A stretch of DNA of 36,436 nt from Oligoflexales bacterium (GTDB lineage: Bacteria > Bdellovibrionota_B > Oligoflexia > Oligoflexales > RGVZ01): assembly GCA_947445775.1 (NCBI GenBank), contig CANFEB010000026.1, positions 1 through 36,436 of the forward strand, given 5' to 3'. The position numbers and the translations under genes are program-made. The notes below the pieces were generated by a model. That model had not been told where the DNA came from, ran no database searches, and worked only from the letters and a program-made list of their open reading frames with translations. This document shows positions 16,277 to 24,898 of this stretch, one piece after another. How positions within the stretch are numbered: the first letter of the stretch is position 1; every line of letters begins with the position of its first letter.

Positions 16277-17284
16277 GTGACCAAGGCAGAAACCGAGACA
16301 ACTAAGCCCGTCAAACGCCTTGGGTCGCTTGCCTACTATAAAACCGGCGGAACCTGCGCCAGGCTTTATCTGCCCAAATCAATTGAAGAAATCCAGTCCG
16401 CCGTCCGAGAGATCCGCAGTCTTTCCCAGCCATTTTTTGTCCTTGGCGGTGGAACCAACTCCCTCGTTTGTGACGACACCTGGCCGGGTGCCGTGATCGC
16501 CTTGACTCACATGGGCGGACTTCACGCTTTGGACAAAAACGGCGGGATCTTCTGTGAGGCTGGCGTCGATAATTCGGAATTTGCGCGATTTGCCGTCGAT
16601 CACGGACTGACTGGCGCGGGATGGATGAACCGGTTGCCGGGGCAAATGGGTGGCACGGTCCGGATGAACGCCCGGTGCTATGGGGGCGAAATCAGCCAGA
16701 TCGTCAAGAAGATCACTTGCGTGGACATGAAGGGCGAGGTTGTTGTGCATGATGAGCCGACGAAAGTTTTTCGTGGCTACAAGGACACGAGCTTCATGCA
16801 GACGGGGGAGATTATCGCGGCAGTGGAAATTAAGTTAGAGCCGGGGGATACGGCAGCAACTCAGGAGTTGATGAAATTCTGCGAAGATGACCGGGTGCTC
16901 AAAGGTCAATTCACGCACCCGTCGTGCGGTTGTGTTTTCAAAAACGATTACACGGTGGGAGTTCCCAGCGGCATGCTGCTGGAGGCTACCGGTATAAAAT
17001 CGCTGACCCGCGGCAGTGCGGCCATTAGTCCCCAGCACGCGAATTTTGTTTTTAATTTGCACGGGGCCGCATCAAGTCGCGATATCGTCGAACTCACATT
17101 GATGATGCGCGAGGCCGTTTACACACGTTTTGGTGTTTGGCTTGAATACGAAATGGAGATCTTAGGAGAGCTCCCAGATGATTTGGCGAAATCCCTCCGT
17201 GAGGTTCGCGCCAGAAAACCGGAGACCCCAGAACTTGCCGTTCTGCGCGCCAAGTTTTCCGCCAAGCCCGCCTCGAAACCCTGA
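16277..17284 (+). CDS. murB: UDP-N-acetylenolpyruvoylglucosamine reductase (MurB)
   Basis: This FAD enzyme reduces UDP-GlcNAc-enolpyruvate to UDP-MurNAc in peptidoglycan synthesis. FAD-binding is shown by FFVLGGGTNSLVCDD, followed by GLTGAGWMNRLPGQMGGTVRMNA. The C-terminal domain has PSCGCVFKND, GMLLEATGIKSLTRGSAAISPQHANF, and a late glutamate in YEMEILGE. The proton-donating serine of the GSxFKN motif is replaced by C219, a substitution tolerated in some homologues. The start is GTG. It is the last gene of the sucCD operon and its stop is 5 bp from the convergent DUF971 gene. Confidence 0.92.
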   Translation: MTKAETETTKPVKRLGSLAYYKTGGTCARLYLPKSIEEIQSAVREIRSLSQPFFVLGGGTNSLVCDDTWPGAVIALTHMGGLHALDKNGGIFCEAGVDNSEFARFAVDHGLTGAGWMNRLPGQMGGTVRMNARCYGGEISQIVKKITCVDMKGEVVVHDEPTKVFRGYKDTSFMQTGEIIAAVEIKLEPGDTAATQELMKFCEDDRVLKGQFTHPSCGCVFKNDYTVGVPSGMLLEATGIKSLTRGSAAISPQHANFVFNLHGAASSRDIVELTLMMREAVYTRFGVWLEYEMEILGELPDDLAKSLREVRARKPETPELAVLRAKFSAKPASKP

Positions 17285-17289
17285 GGTGT

Positions 17290-17592
17290 TTATGCCAGCG
17301 GGCCGAGGTCGCGCAGGTATTTAAAAGTATAGATACCCGTCCGATGCCCATCGTTGAAATGAATCGTCAGGGCATAGAGGCCGACGGATTCGATCTTTAC
17401 AGGCCGCACAGTGTCCTTGACATCTTCTGGCTTCAGGCGCGGCTCGTGGGACCATTCATCGATGCAGGCCGCACACGGACATTTGCGCCGTAGCATGACG
17501 ACATCAAGGGCAGATTTTTTGCCGTCAGTCCATAGGATCCCAAGGGTTTTGGGATCCACCTGCGTTATACCTTGGACCCGGATATTGTCCAT
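17290..17592 (-). CDS. DUF971 / GBBH-like N-terminal domain protein
   Basis: This 100-residue protein is a single DUF971 domain (gamma-butyrobetaine-hydroxylase-like N-terminal fold). It has a K-C-P-C-A-A-C cysteine cluster (CxCxxC) that could bind zinc or iron, and C-terminal GIYTFKYLRDLGP. Its ATG directly follows the TAA of mrp. In plant HCF101 this domain is fused behind an Mrp ATPase, so a role with Mrp in Fe-S cluster delivery is a strong inference. Confidence 0.85.
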   Translation of the reverse strand: MDNIRVQGITQVDPKTLGILWTDGKKSALDVVMLRRKCPCAACIDEWSHEPRLKPEDVKDTVRPVKIESVGLYALTIHFNDGHRTGIYTFKYLRDLGPLA

Positions 17593-18834
17593 TTAGTTGG
17601 CCCATTCGATGCTGAAGTGCTGAAGTACATTTTTATTTTCGGCGTGAAGTATAGAAACCTGCGAGGCAACGGCTCCGGCCACCTTGGCAAATGCCGCAGC
17701 GACTGGTGATTTCGGATGGCTGGCAACATAGGGCTTGCCATGATCCGACGCCTCCACGAGCCCCTGATCCATTGGGATCTCGCCGAGAAAGGCCACGCCG
17801 TGCTCCCTTGCCACGCGGGCTCCCCCACCCTCGCGGAAAATGAAATGCTTTTTATCACACCCGTCACAAATGAAGTGACTCATTGTCTCAACAACCCCAA
17901 GCACGGGGACCTTCAATGTTTCAAACATCGAGATCGCCTTGCGCACGTCGATCAAGGCGACTTCTTGCGGAGTGGTGACGATGACAGCCCCCGTCACGGG
18001 CGCAGTCTGGGAAATAGTCAGTTGAATGTCGCCAGTTCCCGGCGGGTAATCAATGATAAGGTAATCGAGCTCGCCCCAGGCCACTTGCGACAGAAATTGC
18101 TTGATCACGCCCGCCGCCATCGGCCCGCGCATGATGGTGGCCTTGCCGCTTTGGCCAAACATCCCCACCGAAATTATTTTCACGCCGTCGACCTTAGGAG
18201 GTTCAATTAAACTGCCAGAGGCCGTGGCGCCGTCTTTCAAGTGGGTCATTAGCGGAATCGATGGGCCGTAAATGTCGGCATCGAGAAGCCCGACCTTGGA
18301 ACCTGATTTGGCGAGTGACCAGGCAAGGTTCACGGCCGTGGTTGATTTGCCCACGCCACCCTTGCCGCTGGCGACAGCTATAATGTTTTTTACCTGACCA
18401 AGGGATGCCGCCACTGGGGAGCCCGAGTTTAGCGGTAGAGAGCCGCGCGTGGAGGCCGTCATGGTGACCTTGGTGCTGGTTACACCCGGCAAAGCCATCA
18501 GGGCTGCTTCACACTGGGCCTTAAGCTGCTCTTTCACCGGGCAGGCAGGGGTCGTCAAATTAACTTCAAGGCTGACTTGATGTCCCGCCTCATGGCTGAC
18601 TTTATGTCCCGCCTCATGGCTGACTTTATGTCCGGCCTCAGGGCTGTGTGCTTCAGCGCTGATTTTTATATTGCGCACGAAGCCAAGGGTTACGATGTCC
18701 TTGTGTAAATCAGGATCCTGAACCACGCGCAGTGCATCCAGGACAGTTTTTTCGTCAAGGCTCACCGCTTGCTGAGGAACGACCTTGGAAGACAAGCGTT
18801 CAGCAATTCGATTTCTGAATTCCATAATTCCCAT
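17593..18834 (-). CDS. mrp: Mrp/ApbC/NBP35-type Fe-S cluster carrier ATPase
   Basis: This is a P-loop NTPase that carries Fe-S clusters to apoproteins. The N-terminal MIP18/DUF59 domain spans about residues 27-123. The NTPase domain starts at VKNIIAVASGKGGVGKST (Walker A 157-165). DADIYGPSIP, IIDYPPGTGDIQL and a metal-binding CDGC pair (FICDGCDKK) follow. Inside the MIP18 domain (about residues 63-87) an eight-residue unit with EAGH is repeated three times. GAGGGG 8 bases before ATG 18834 supports that start; the frame also reaches TTG 18840, which overlaps the trxB stop. It sits between trxB and DUF971 in one operon. Confidence 0.93.
   Translation of the reverse strand: MGIMEFRNRIAERLSSKVVPQQAVSLDEKTVLDALRVVQDPDLHKDIVTLGFVRNIKISAEAHSPEAGHKVSHEAGHKVSHEAGHQVSLEVNLTTPACPVKEQLKAQCEAALMALPGVTSTKVTMTASTRGSLPLNSGSPVAASLGQVKNIIAVASGKGGVGKSTTAVNLAWSLAKSGSKVGLLDADIYGPSIPLMTHLKDGATASGSLIEPPKVDGVKIISVGMFGQSGKATIMRGPMAAGVIKQFLSQVAWGELDYLIIDYPPGTGDIQLTISQTAPVTGAVIVTTPQEVALIDVRKAISMFETLKVPVLGVVETMSHFICDGCDKKHFIFREGGGARVAREHGVAFLGEIPMDQGLVEASDHGKPYVASHPKSPVAAAFAKVAGAVASQVSILHAENKNVLQHFSIEWAN
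18571..18642 (-). repeat. Three tandem 24-bp repeats inside mrp
   Basis: Copies at 18571-18594, 18595-18618 and 18619-18642 differ at only a few bases. They encode the octapeptide unit S-P/H-E-A-G-H-K/Q-V three times, giving evenly spaced histidines in a loop of the MIP18 domain. The repeat keeps the frame, so it behaves as an in-frame expansion. Confidence 0.9.
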
Positions 18835-18836
18835 GA

Positions 18837-19757
18837 TCAATGCCCCTCAAGAAATTTGGCCGCCTGCATGGCAGCTTGACAGCCAAGTCCAGCCGCCGTG
18901 ATGGCCTGTTTGAACAGCGGGTCGGCAATGTCGCCCGCAGCGAAGACACCTGGTGTTTTGGTTGCCGTATGATCCGTGGTTTTAATGTAGCCGTGGTTGT
19001 CGGTATCCACCCAAGGCTTGAACAAAGTTGAGTTAGGCGTGTGACCAATCGCCATGAACAGAGAGGTGGTCTCGAGGGTTTTTATTTCGCCCGTTTCAGC
19101 ATGTTTTAATTTGATGCCGATCAGTCCAGTCTGGTCCGCAATGGTGTCCTCTACAATCCATGGCGTCATGATCGTGATTTTGGGATTGGACCGGGCCCGT
19201 TCCGCCATGATTTTTGATGCGCGAAAGTCGTTGCGACGGTGAATTAGGATCACTTCGGAACAAATTTTAGAGAGGTAATTTGCTTCTTCCATCGCAGAAT
19301 CGCCGCCGCCTGCGACTACGACGCGCTTGTTGCGATAAAAGAAACCGTCGCAGGTGGCGCAGGTCGAAAGGCCGCGCCCCATCAAGGCGGATTCCGTTTT
19401 GAGGCCCAGGGTTTTGGCTGTCGCCCCCGTCGCAATAATCACTGACTTAGATTCAATGAGGGTATCGCCCGACCAAAGTTTGAGCGGCTGCGACGAAAAA
19501 TCGACCTTGGTGATTTCCTCGTAATGAATTTTAGTGCCGAAACGCTCGGCTTGAGCCGTCATGTCGGTCATGAGTTTTGGCCCCAGGATGCCGTGCTCAA
19601 AACCAGGAAAATTCTCCACCTCAGTGGTCGTGGTTAGCTGGCCGCCGTGTTGAATGCCGGCATATATGACGGGGCTCAGGGCGGCGCGAGCAGCGTAAAT
19701 TGCGGCGGTCAGTCCCGCAGGACCGGTACCGATGATGGTGACTTCATTGATCGACAT
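18837..19757 (-). CDS. trxB: Thioredoxin reductase
   Basis: This NADPH-dependent flavoprotein reduces thioredoxin. FAD binding is shown by IIGTGPAGLTAAIYAARA (residues 8-25). The redox pair is C133-A-T-C136 (STCATCDGFF), NADPH binding is VVVAGGGDSAMEEA, and a second FAD segment is GVFAAGDIAD. At 306 residues it is normal length. AGGGGA lies about 6 bases before the ATG. It heads the trxB-mrp-DUF971 operon; mrp starts right at its stop. Confidence 0.96.
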   Translation of the reverse strand: MSINEVTIIGTGPAGLTAAIYAARAALSPVIYAGIQHGGQLTTTTEVENFPGFEHGILGPKLMTDMTAQAERFGTKIHYEEITKVDFSSQPLKLWSGDTLIESKSVIIATGATAKTLGLKTESALMGRGLSTCATCDGFFYRNKRVVVAGGGDSAMEEANYLSKICSEVILIHRRNDFRASKIMAERARSNPKITIMTPWIVEDTIADQTGLIGIKLKHAETGEIKTLETTSLFMAIGHTPNSTLFKPWVDTDNHGYIKTTDHTATKTPGVFAAGDIADPLFKQAITAAGLGCQAAMQAAKFLEGH

Positions 19758-19787
19758 GGGTCGTCCCCTAAATGCTTACCGTTTTTA

Positions 19788-19906
19788 GTAACGTTACGAT
19801 CTGCGGGAAAAATTGCCCGAAATTCTCTTGGAGAATAGAGAAACACGGGCCAATTGATAAGGACTTTCGGCAGGTTCCAAAGGCACTGATCAAAAAATAG
19901 TCAGTG
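19788..19906. promoter_or_regulatory. Cluster of short inverted repeats in the trxB / carboxypeptidase divergent gap
   Basis: Three perfect dyads lie in this 215-bp gap: GTAACGTTAC (19788-19797), ATTCTC-TTG-GAGAAT (19822-19836) and CACTGA/TCAGTG arms at 19884-19889 and 19901-19906. They may be operators for either divergent promoter. No clear -35/-10 pair could be fixed. Confidence 0.35.
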
Positions 19907-19972
19907 GCTCAATATTGTTGGCTGACTGGCCGATATACCCTAGGATAGTAGGAAAGACCAAAGGGGCCTGAC

Positions 19973-20953
19973 ATGTTGTGCAAATTTTTTGCAAGGGCAT
20001 CGCTTTCGCCGCGGATATCCGTGCTGCTAGCCGGATTCGCGTCTTTAGGCGTATGGCCCGTTACCGAGGCTGCTGCATCCACGCGCCTCGACGTTAAGAG
20101 TCCCAGCGTCGTTGTCTTGTCGTGGGACCAGGGCAAAATCCTTTATGAGCGCAATGCCGATGAAGTTCGTCCTATTGCCAGCCTGTCCAAAATGTTTGCT
20201 GGTCTCGTTATCCATGATGATTGCAAGTTGGATTGGAACTCCCAGCATGAGATGTCGCCTGAAAACAGGGACGCGGCCCGGGGTGGGGATTTCTCCAAAC
20301 TCAAAACCGGATGGAAGTTCACGGTCGAAGATCTCATGCATGCGGCCCTGATGCGCAGCGACAACCGGGCGTTTCCGGCCTTGGCGGAAGCCTGCGGGAT
20401 GACTCCGGCTCAGTTGGGCGAACGGATGACCTCGCGGGCGCGCGAACTCGGTTTGGCCAAAACGATTTTCTCGGAGCCGACTGGATTGTCTCCTAATAAT
20501 GTATCGACCGCCCACGAGGTGGCCCTGATGCTCCAGGAAGTTACCAAGAGACCGCGCTTGCAGGCGATCATGGCCAAGCGCAGTTATTGGATGACCGCCC
20601 ATTTGCCGGATGGCAAAAGAACCCAGCGCTACGAGATCCGTAATACCGACCGATTGCTGCAAAGCCGCGATTTCAGTGTGATCGGCGGTAAGACGGGCTT
20701 CACCAATCTGGCGCGTTACTGCCTAGCCATTGCCGTGCGCACAGTTGAGTATGGTGATTTGGGTATGGTGTTGATGGGCGCAGAAGGTAAACTAACCAGG
20801 TTTGCCGATGTCCGCCGGATTTACCAGTGGCTCAAGAAAAACAGCACCGTCGCAGCATTGGACCAAAACAACATGGGCAACCAAGCCAGTAAGTCCAAAC
20901 AGTTCAACGACGCCAGCAAATCGGAAGCGCCCCTCAAGGACGCGTCCTTTTGA
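19973..20953 (+). CDS. Serine-type D-Ala-D-Ala carboxypeptidase, S11 (PBP5/7-like)
   Basis: This is a low-molecular-weight penicillin-binding protein that trims or opens peptidoglycan peptides. A signal peptide covers about residues 1-35. The active-site motifs are S70-L-S-K73, S129-D-N131 and K240-T-G242, all intact. The C-terminal 35 residues are hydrophilic and show no amphipathic anchor like PBP5, so the protein may be free in the periplasm, like PBP7. AAGGGG lies 6 bases before the ATG. The S13 carboxypeptidase gene starts 20 bases after its stop, so the two likely form an operon for wall remodelling. Confidence 0.92.
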   Translation: MLCKFFARASLSPRISVLLAGFASLGVWPVTEAAASTRLDVKSPSVVVLSWDQGKILYERNADEVRPIASLSKMFAGLVIHDDCKLDWNSQHEMSPENRDAARGGDFSKLKTGWKFTVEDLMHAALMRSDNRAFPALAEACGMTPAQLGERMTSRARELGLAKTIFSEPTGLSPNNVSTAHEVALMLQEVTKRPRLQAIMAKRSYWMTAHLPDGKRTQRYEIRNTDRLLQSRDFSVIGGKTGFTNLARYCLAIAVRTVEYGDLGMVLMGAEGKLTRFADVRRIYQWLKKNSTVAALDQNNMGNQASKSKQFNDASKSEAPLKDASF

Positions 20954-20973
20954 CGATTGGAAATTAGCGTCTC

Positions 20974-22443
20974 ATGCGCTCCCTGATATTTTTTGTATGC
21001 CTGATGATTGGCGGTTCACAAGATGCCGCAGCCAAGGCAGCCTCGCCATTTGCAGGGGCGCTCTCCAAGCAATTTGAAGCTAAAAACAAAGCAGTTCGTC
21101 AAAGCATCAAGTTTGTCCGCGTGTCTGACGCCTCAGTCATTTATGAATTTGATGCGAATTTGCGCGTCTCCCCGGCATCGGTGACCAAGCTGGTGACGGC
21201 CGCTGCTGCCCTCAGCAAATTTGGCCCGGCCCATACGTTTGCAACGCGGCTGGTACACTCCGGGCAGCGCAAGGGCGCCGTCATCGTCGGCAACCTGTTT
21301 GCCATCGGCGATGGAGATCCTCTGCTCGTCTCAGAAAAATTGTGGCAAATGGCCGCTGATTTGCGGGCCATGGGAATATCAAAAATTGATGGCGACATTG
21401 TCGTCGATAATTCCCTGTTTGATGCTGAGACGCGTGATGAAAGCCGCGAGGAAGGTGCCCGGGCTTCCGCCAATGCCTATGATGCGCCCGTCAGTGCCTT
21501 TGCCGTCAACTTCAACACCCTGGCCGTTACCGTGAGTCCAGGTGAAAAGTCTGGAACCCCAGCCCGAGTTCGTCCAGATCCAGTCGACCTGGACGGCGTC
21601 ACCATTGAAAGTTCGGTCAAGACAACAGCCGCTGGATCCGACACGCGGCTGGCAGCGGCCAGGATTGGCGCGGAAGGGCAGACGCCGGTCTTGCGGGTAT
21701 CGGGCGGCATCGCCGTTGATAGCGAACCCCAAAAAATATATCGCTCCATGGTGAATCCCGGGCGTCTAGCTGGCGAGTATCTGCGAGCTTTTTTGAAGGA
21801 TGCCGGAATTGCCACATCGGGACGCGTGCGAACCGGTAAGGCATCGGGTGACGAACACAACCTGCTGACAATTCCCTCCTACGACATGCGCAGGATCGTC
21901 AGTGGTTTGAATACATTTTCCAATAATTTTATTGGCGACATGCTGACCAAACGTTTTGCGGCAGGAAGTGCCCAACCAGGGTCCCTTGGTCGCGGCGCCA
22001 AAGTATTGCGTGATTATTTGAAACAAGACGTGGGACTAAAGGACGGTTTTGCCATTGAAAATGGCTCTGGCCTTTCCATTGAAAATCGCTTGAGTGCTGA
22101 CGATGTTGTGCGCTTGCTCCTCCACGTTGAAAAGGACATGGGGATTTTCCCAGATTTTTTGGCCAGTCTGCCCTCTTATGGTTGGGAAGGGTCCTTGAAA
22201 AAACGGATGAAGGGCGCAGACCGCGAGCACATCGGAGGTCTAATCCGCGCTAAATCTGGAACCTTGAGCGAGCCCATCACGGTGTCCGGGTTGGCAGGAT
22301 ATTTGAAACATCCCAGCGAAGGTCTGGTGGCCTTTGCGGTGCTGGTTAATGGTGTCGCCGGAAAACCTCAGCCCACGGTGGCATCTTTGCGCGGACAGCA
22401 GGACGCTGCACTGGCGGCCCTGCTAAAGTTGCGAGTTGACTAG
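20974..22443 (+). CDS. dacB: D-Ala-D-Ala carboxypeptidase/endopeptidase, S13 (PBP4)
   Basis: This is a PBP4-type DD-carboxypeptidase/endopeptidase of 489 residues. A short signal peptide (about residues 1-22) precedes S69-V-T-K72. The long insert typical of PBP4 follows, then IENGSGLSIEN (second motif) and K427-S-G429 (AKSGTL, in place of KTG as is common in S13). It is probably co-expressed with the S11 enzyme upstream. Both would act on peptidoglycan cross-links in the periplasm. Confidence 0.93.
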   Translation: MRSLIFFVCLMIGGSQDAAAKAASPFAGALSKQFEAKNKAVRQSIKFVRVSDASVIYEFDANLRVSPASVTKLVTAAAALSKFGPAHTFATRLVHSGQRKGAVIVGNLFAIGDGDPLLVSEKLWQMAADLRAMGISKIDGDIVVDNSLFDAETRDESREEGARASANAYDAPVSAFAVNFNTLAVTVSPGEKSGTPARVRPDPVDLDGVTIESSVKTTAAGSDTRLAAARIGAEGQTPVLRVSGGIAVDSEPQKIYRSMVNPGRLAGEYLRAFLKDAGIATSGRVRTGKASGDEHNLLTIPSYDMRRIVSGLNTFSNNFIGDMLTKRFAAGSAQPGSLGRGAKVLRDYLKQDVGLKDGFAIENGSGLSIENRLSADDVVRLLLHVEKDMGIFPDFLASLPSYGWEGSLKKRMKGADREHIGGLIRAKSGTLSEPITVSGLAGYLKHPSEGLVAFAVLVNGVAGKPQPTVASLRGQQDAALAALLKLRVD

Positions 22444-22447
22444 AGTC

Positions 22448-22476
22448 TTGACAATTGCTGGGACCTTTCTCATAGG
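22448..22476 (+). promoter_or_regulatory. Possible promoter of the two-lipoprotein operon
   Basis: A perfect TTGACA (22448-22453) is followed after 17 bp by CATAGG (22471-22476), a weak -10. It would give a leader of about 125 bases before GTG 22610. The rest of the 22444-22609 gap holds an AT-rich stretch and nothing else recognised. Confidence 0.35.
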
Positions 22477-22609
22477 GCGCCCCGTCGTCTTAGTGTAAGT
22501 CGCTGTTATTATCATTATTATTTGCCCATTGGCGCCGCAATTCTTGCGCCCGCTTCTTGCAATTAGACTTTGTGTCCAAGCCCTTAAGTGGCTGACGGGA
22601 GTCAAAACT

Positions 22610-23467
22610 GTGCGCCATCCATTGCGAAAAATTAGCTCGATTGCGATGCTTATTGCGCTAGTTATTCCATTTGGTTGCGGTGCACCCACCAAACGCCCAC
22701 GCGACCTCATAGGCATGTTTAAACGCGAACCAGAAAAGCTGCGGGGGATCGCCGCCAGTTTGTGCGATCAACTGGCCGCAGCCACCGATGGGCCTTCCCT
22801 GCGCAACGTGAAACTTACCGCCGATCAATGTCGGGCGGTGGGCGAAAAAACCCAGGACCTTTCCCAGGCCCGGCAACTGGATTTTGTTAAAATCGACGAG
22901 AAAAAACTGCGGTCTGCTCAGACAAATGACCCCAACGCGGTCTTGTATATTCAAACGCGCGGTCAAGTATGGCTCAATCATTCCATGATGAAGCTGGCCC
23001 AAAAATTGATCCGGGCCATTCGTGATGCAGAGGCCAATGGAACCAGCGCGATTTTGCCACACATGAATGCTTCCGCTGCAAAGAGCGATATCATTAAGCT
23101 GGATTTCAAAGAGATTAAAAAAACATCCCTCGACGAATCCGCGACCCGCCTCAGCTCCGAGGTCGAACTCAATGGCCGCGGTGTGATCACGATCAACAAT
23201 ATTTTTAAGACGGAAGGGCGGGTTTTTGATGACGCGATCGCCCTGGAAATCAAATCCCGCGAAGACCGTCCTTTTGAAACCTCGTTGCTGCAAAAAATGA
23301 GTGCCGTGGTGTTGATTATTCCCTATGGCGAGGATGTCTATGTCGACATGGTGATCGACCTGCACATTCATTCCTTCGGCGTTGACCGCCTAGTGGCCGA
23401 GCAACTGACGGCTGCCCTTGGCTCCGGAATCAAAGCCGGACTCGACGCCCTGATTGAATTGGACTGA
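22610..23467 (+). CDS. Predicted lipoprotein of unknown function
   Basis: I recognise no domain. The start at GTG 22610 is chosen because GGGAG lies 8 bases upstream and it yields a clean lipoprotein signal (MRHPLRKISSIAMLIALVIPFGC, with C23 lipidated); the frame is open to 22529 without support. The 285-residue product is mixed helix and strand. A conserved-looking middle part is rich in charged residues, and the C-terminal half carries beta-strand-like VVLIIPYGEDVYVDMVIDLH. The next lipoprotein gene begins 3 bases after the stop, so the two proteins may work together in the envelope. Confidence 0.75.
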   Translation: MRHPLRKISSIAMLIALVIPFGCGAPTKRPRDLIGMFKREPEKLRGIAASLCDQLAAATDGPSLRNVKLTADQCRAVGEKTQDLSQARQLDFVKIDEKKLRSAQTNDPNAVLYIQTRGQVWLNHSMMKLAQKLIRAIRDAEANGTSAILPHMNASAAKSDIIKLDFKEIKKTSLDESATRLSSEVELNGRGVITINNIFKTEGRVFDDAIALEIKSREDRPFETSLLQKMSAVVLIIPYGEDVYVDMVIDLHIHSFGVDRLVAEQLTAALGSGIKAGLDALIELD

Positions 23468-23470
23468 GAA

Positions 23471-24349
23471 GTGATACCTAAAATCTTCAAAAAAATATTG
23501 AATCTACCAAGCTTGTTGACGGTGGCGGCAGTGTTGCTGGCGGCTGGTTCTTGCCGCAGTGCTGACGACGATGTTTTCATGGATCCCACAACCCACAACA
23601 CCCGAGAACAAAATGTCAGGGAATCAAACCGGGCAACGGTTCGTAAGCCCGTTAGCATCGCCACGGCAACTTACCGTGTGCGAGTTTTGGGTAAATCGGG
23701 GGGAGAGCTTTGTTCGGGGGCGCTTGACCTTGAGTTGATGAGTGATCTCGGTTTTGGGGCTGCCAAAGGCGGAGTGTTGTGCATGGGCCAAACGATAGAT
23801 CTCGGTCGATTGCTGCAAGGCCTCACCGCATCTGCGGAGTCTGATCTTGATTTGCTTGTGGACGGCTTGATGGTTCGGGCGCGAACGATTGGCGGTGTTG
23901 CGTTTAACCCTCCGCGGCCACTTTTGGTCGGCCCCATCGTTCAAGATACGAGACCCTTCGTTGGACTGAATCAAACCAGCCAGCATGGTGCAGCGTGGAA
24001 GAATCCGGAAAACGGGCAACTAGTTAACTCCAGCGGCACGACCACCGTTAAGGTCACGGGTGTCAACGAACGCTTTGAGTCGAGCACACTTGGACAACAA
24101 TTTGACCGGATTTTACATTGGGAAATCACATCGACCGGATACGAGGGAATTCCCAAGAGCGAGGCATTCATTTTTGACCGGATAGAAATGCTTTGGAATG
24201 TGCGCCCACTGGTAATTCCAAAAATCGTGATTGAAGGCAACCTCCGAAGCTTTCTGTCTGGCGACAATCAAAGCGCCGGAAGGATCGCTGAATTATTTGT
24301 AGGCCGCGTTCAGATTTTTATGGAAGCCACGCGTTTCGAAACCCTCTGA
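23471..24349 (+). CDS. Predicted lipoprotein of unknown function
   Basis: This 292-residue lipoprotein has a signal peptide ending in LLAAGSC, with C28 the likely lipidated cysteine, followed by an acidic tether (SADDD). No known domain was recognised; the rest is predicted to be mostly beta strands. Two further cysteines (in GELCSG and GVLCMG) could form a disulphide. The GTG start follows the previous gene by 3 bases, with only a weak GAG ahead, suggesting coupled translation. Its 3' end overlaps the convergent kinase remnant by 40 bp. Confidence 0.75.
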   Translation: MIPKIFKKILNLPSLLTVAAVLLAAGSCRSADDDVFMDPTTHNTREQNVRESNRATVRKPVSIATATYRVRVLGKSGGELCSGALDLELMSDLGFGAAKGGVLCMGQTIDLGRLLQGLTASAESDLDLLVDGLMVRARTIGGVAFNPPRPLLVGPIVQDTRPFVGLNQTSQHGAAWKNPENGQLVNSSGTTTVKVTGVNERFESSTLGQQFDRILHWEITSTGYEGIPKSEAFIFDRIEMLWNVRPLVIPKIVIEGNLRSFLSGDNQSAGRIAELFVGRVQIFMEATRFETL

Positions 24350-24891
24350 CTTTCAGATTCTCGGGCCTGCCGTAGGCTGAAGAATCCTCTCTCGCGGAAC
24401 AATCGTATTGCCGTCAGGTATTTGATGGATTCTTCGACCTCGGCGAGATCCTCCGGAGCCGGGTGGTGAAAACTGGCTGCCAATAAAATATATTTTATTG
24501 TGACGCAACGAGTCCAACCCTCCAAATTTCCAACCGATTTTTGGTAACATTTTTTGTGAGTCGATTCGCTAGTTTGAATCACCGATAGCGGCGCTTTGAT
24601 GCCAACAAAAAACGTATCAAAACCTTTTAGCGAATAGGCCACTTCGTGGAGCCACCGGGGGTACTGCATGACGTGGTCAATGATGAGGTGGTCAATAGAG
24701 GCCGCGACGATACTAAGGGACTTGTTGCATCCTGATATAGCTCGCTCAGCGGCCTGAATATCGGCTTCATTTTCAAAATTAAAGCGCGGCAGCAGCGAGT
24801 CACTCAAAAAAATATCGACGCCAAATAAGAAATAGTTTTGGTCAAGCCGCGTCTGCAAGGCCCTAGCAATCGACGTTTTGCCGGCAGGTTG
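24310..24891 (-). pseudogene. 5'-truncated chloramphenicol phosphotransferase-like kinase
   Basis: The readable frame begins after an in-frame TGA (complement of 24892-24894) with Q-PAGKTSIARALQTRLDQ, i.e. in the middle of a Walker A loop; the first strand and start codon are missing. The sequence then follows the CPT family order: LFGVDIF, IDHVMQYPRWLHEV (CPT has IDDV at this place), and TFFVGIKAPLSVIQ. The following RGDR-type catalytic segment is degenerate. A related frame starting at a TTG near 24858 lacks even the Walker A. The upstream side joins directly onto the broken PIN toxin, so the 5' end was probably lost by rearrangement. Confidence 0.65.
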
Positions 24892-24898
24892 TCAGCGA

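Noticed and set aside
20045-20662. Minus-strand frame of 205 codons
   Set aside because: Antisense to the S11 carboxypeptidase, whose three active-site motifs are intact.
22658-23371. Minus-strand frame of 237 codons
   Set aside because: Antisense to the lipoprotein gene, which has a good start site and lipobox.
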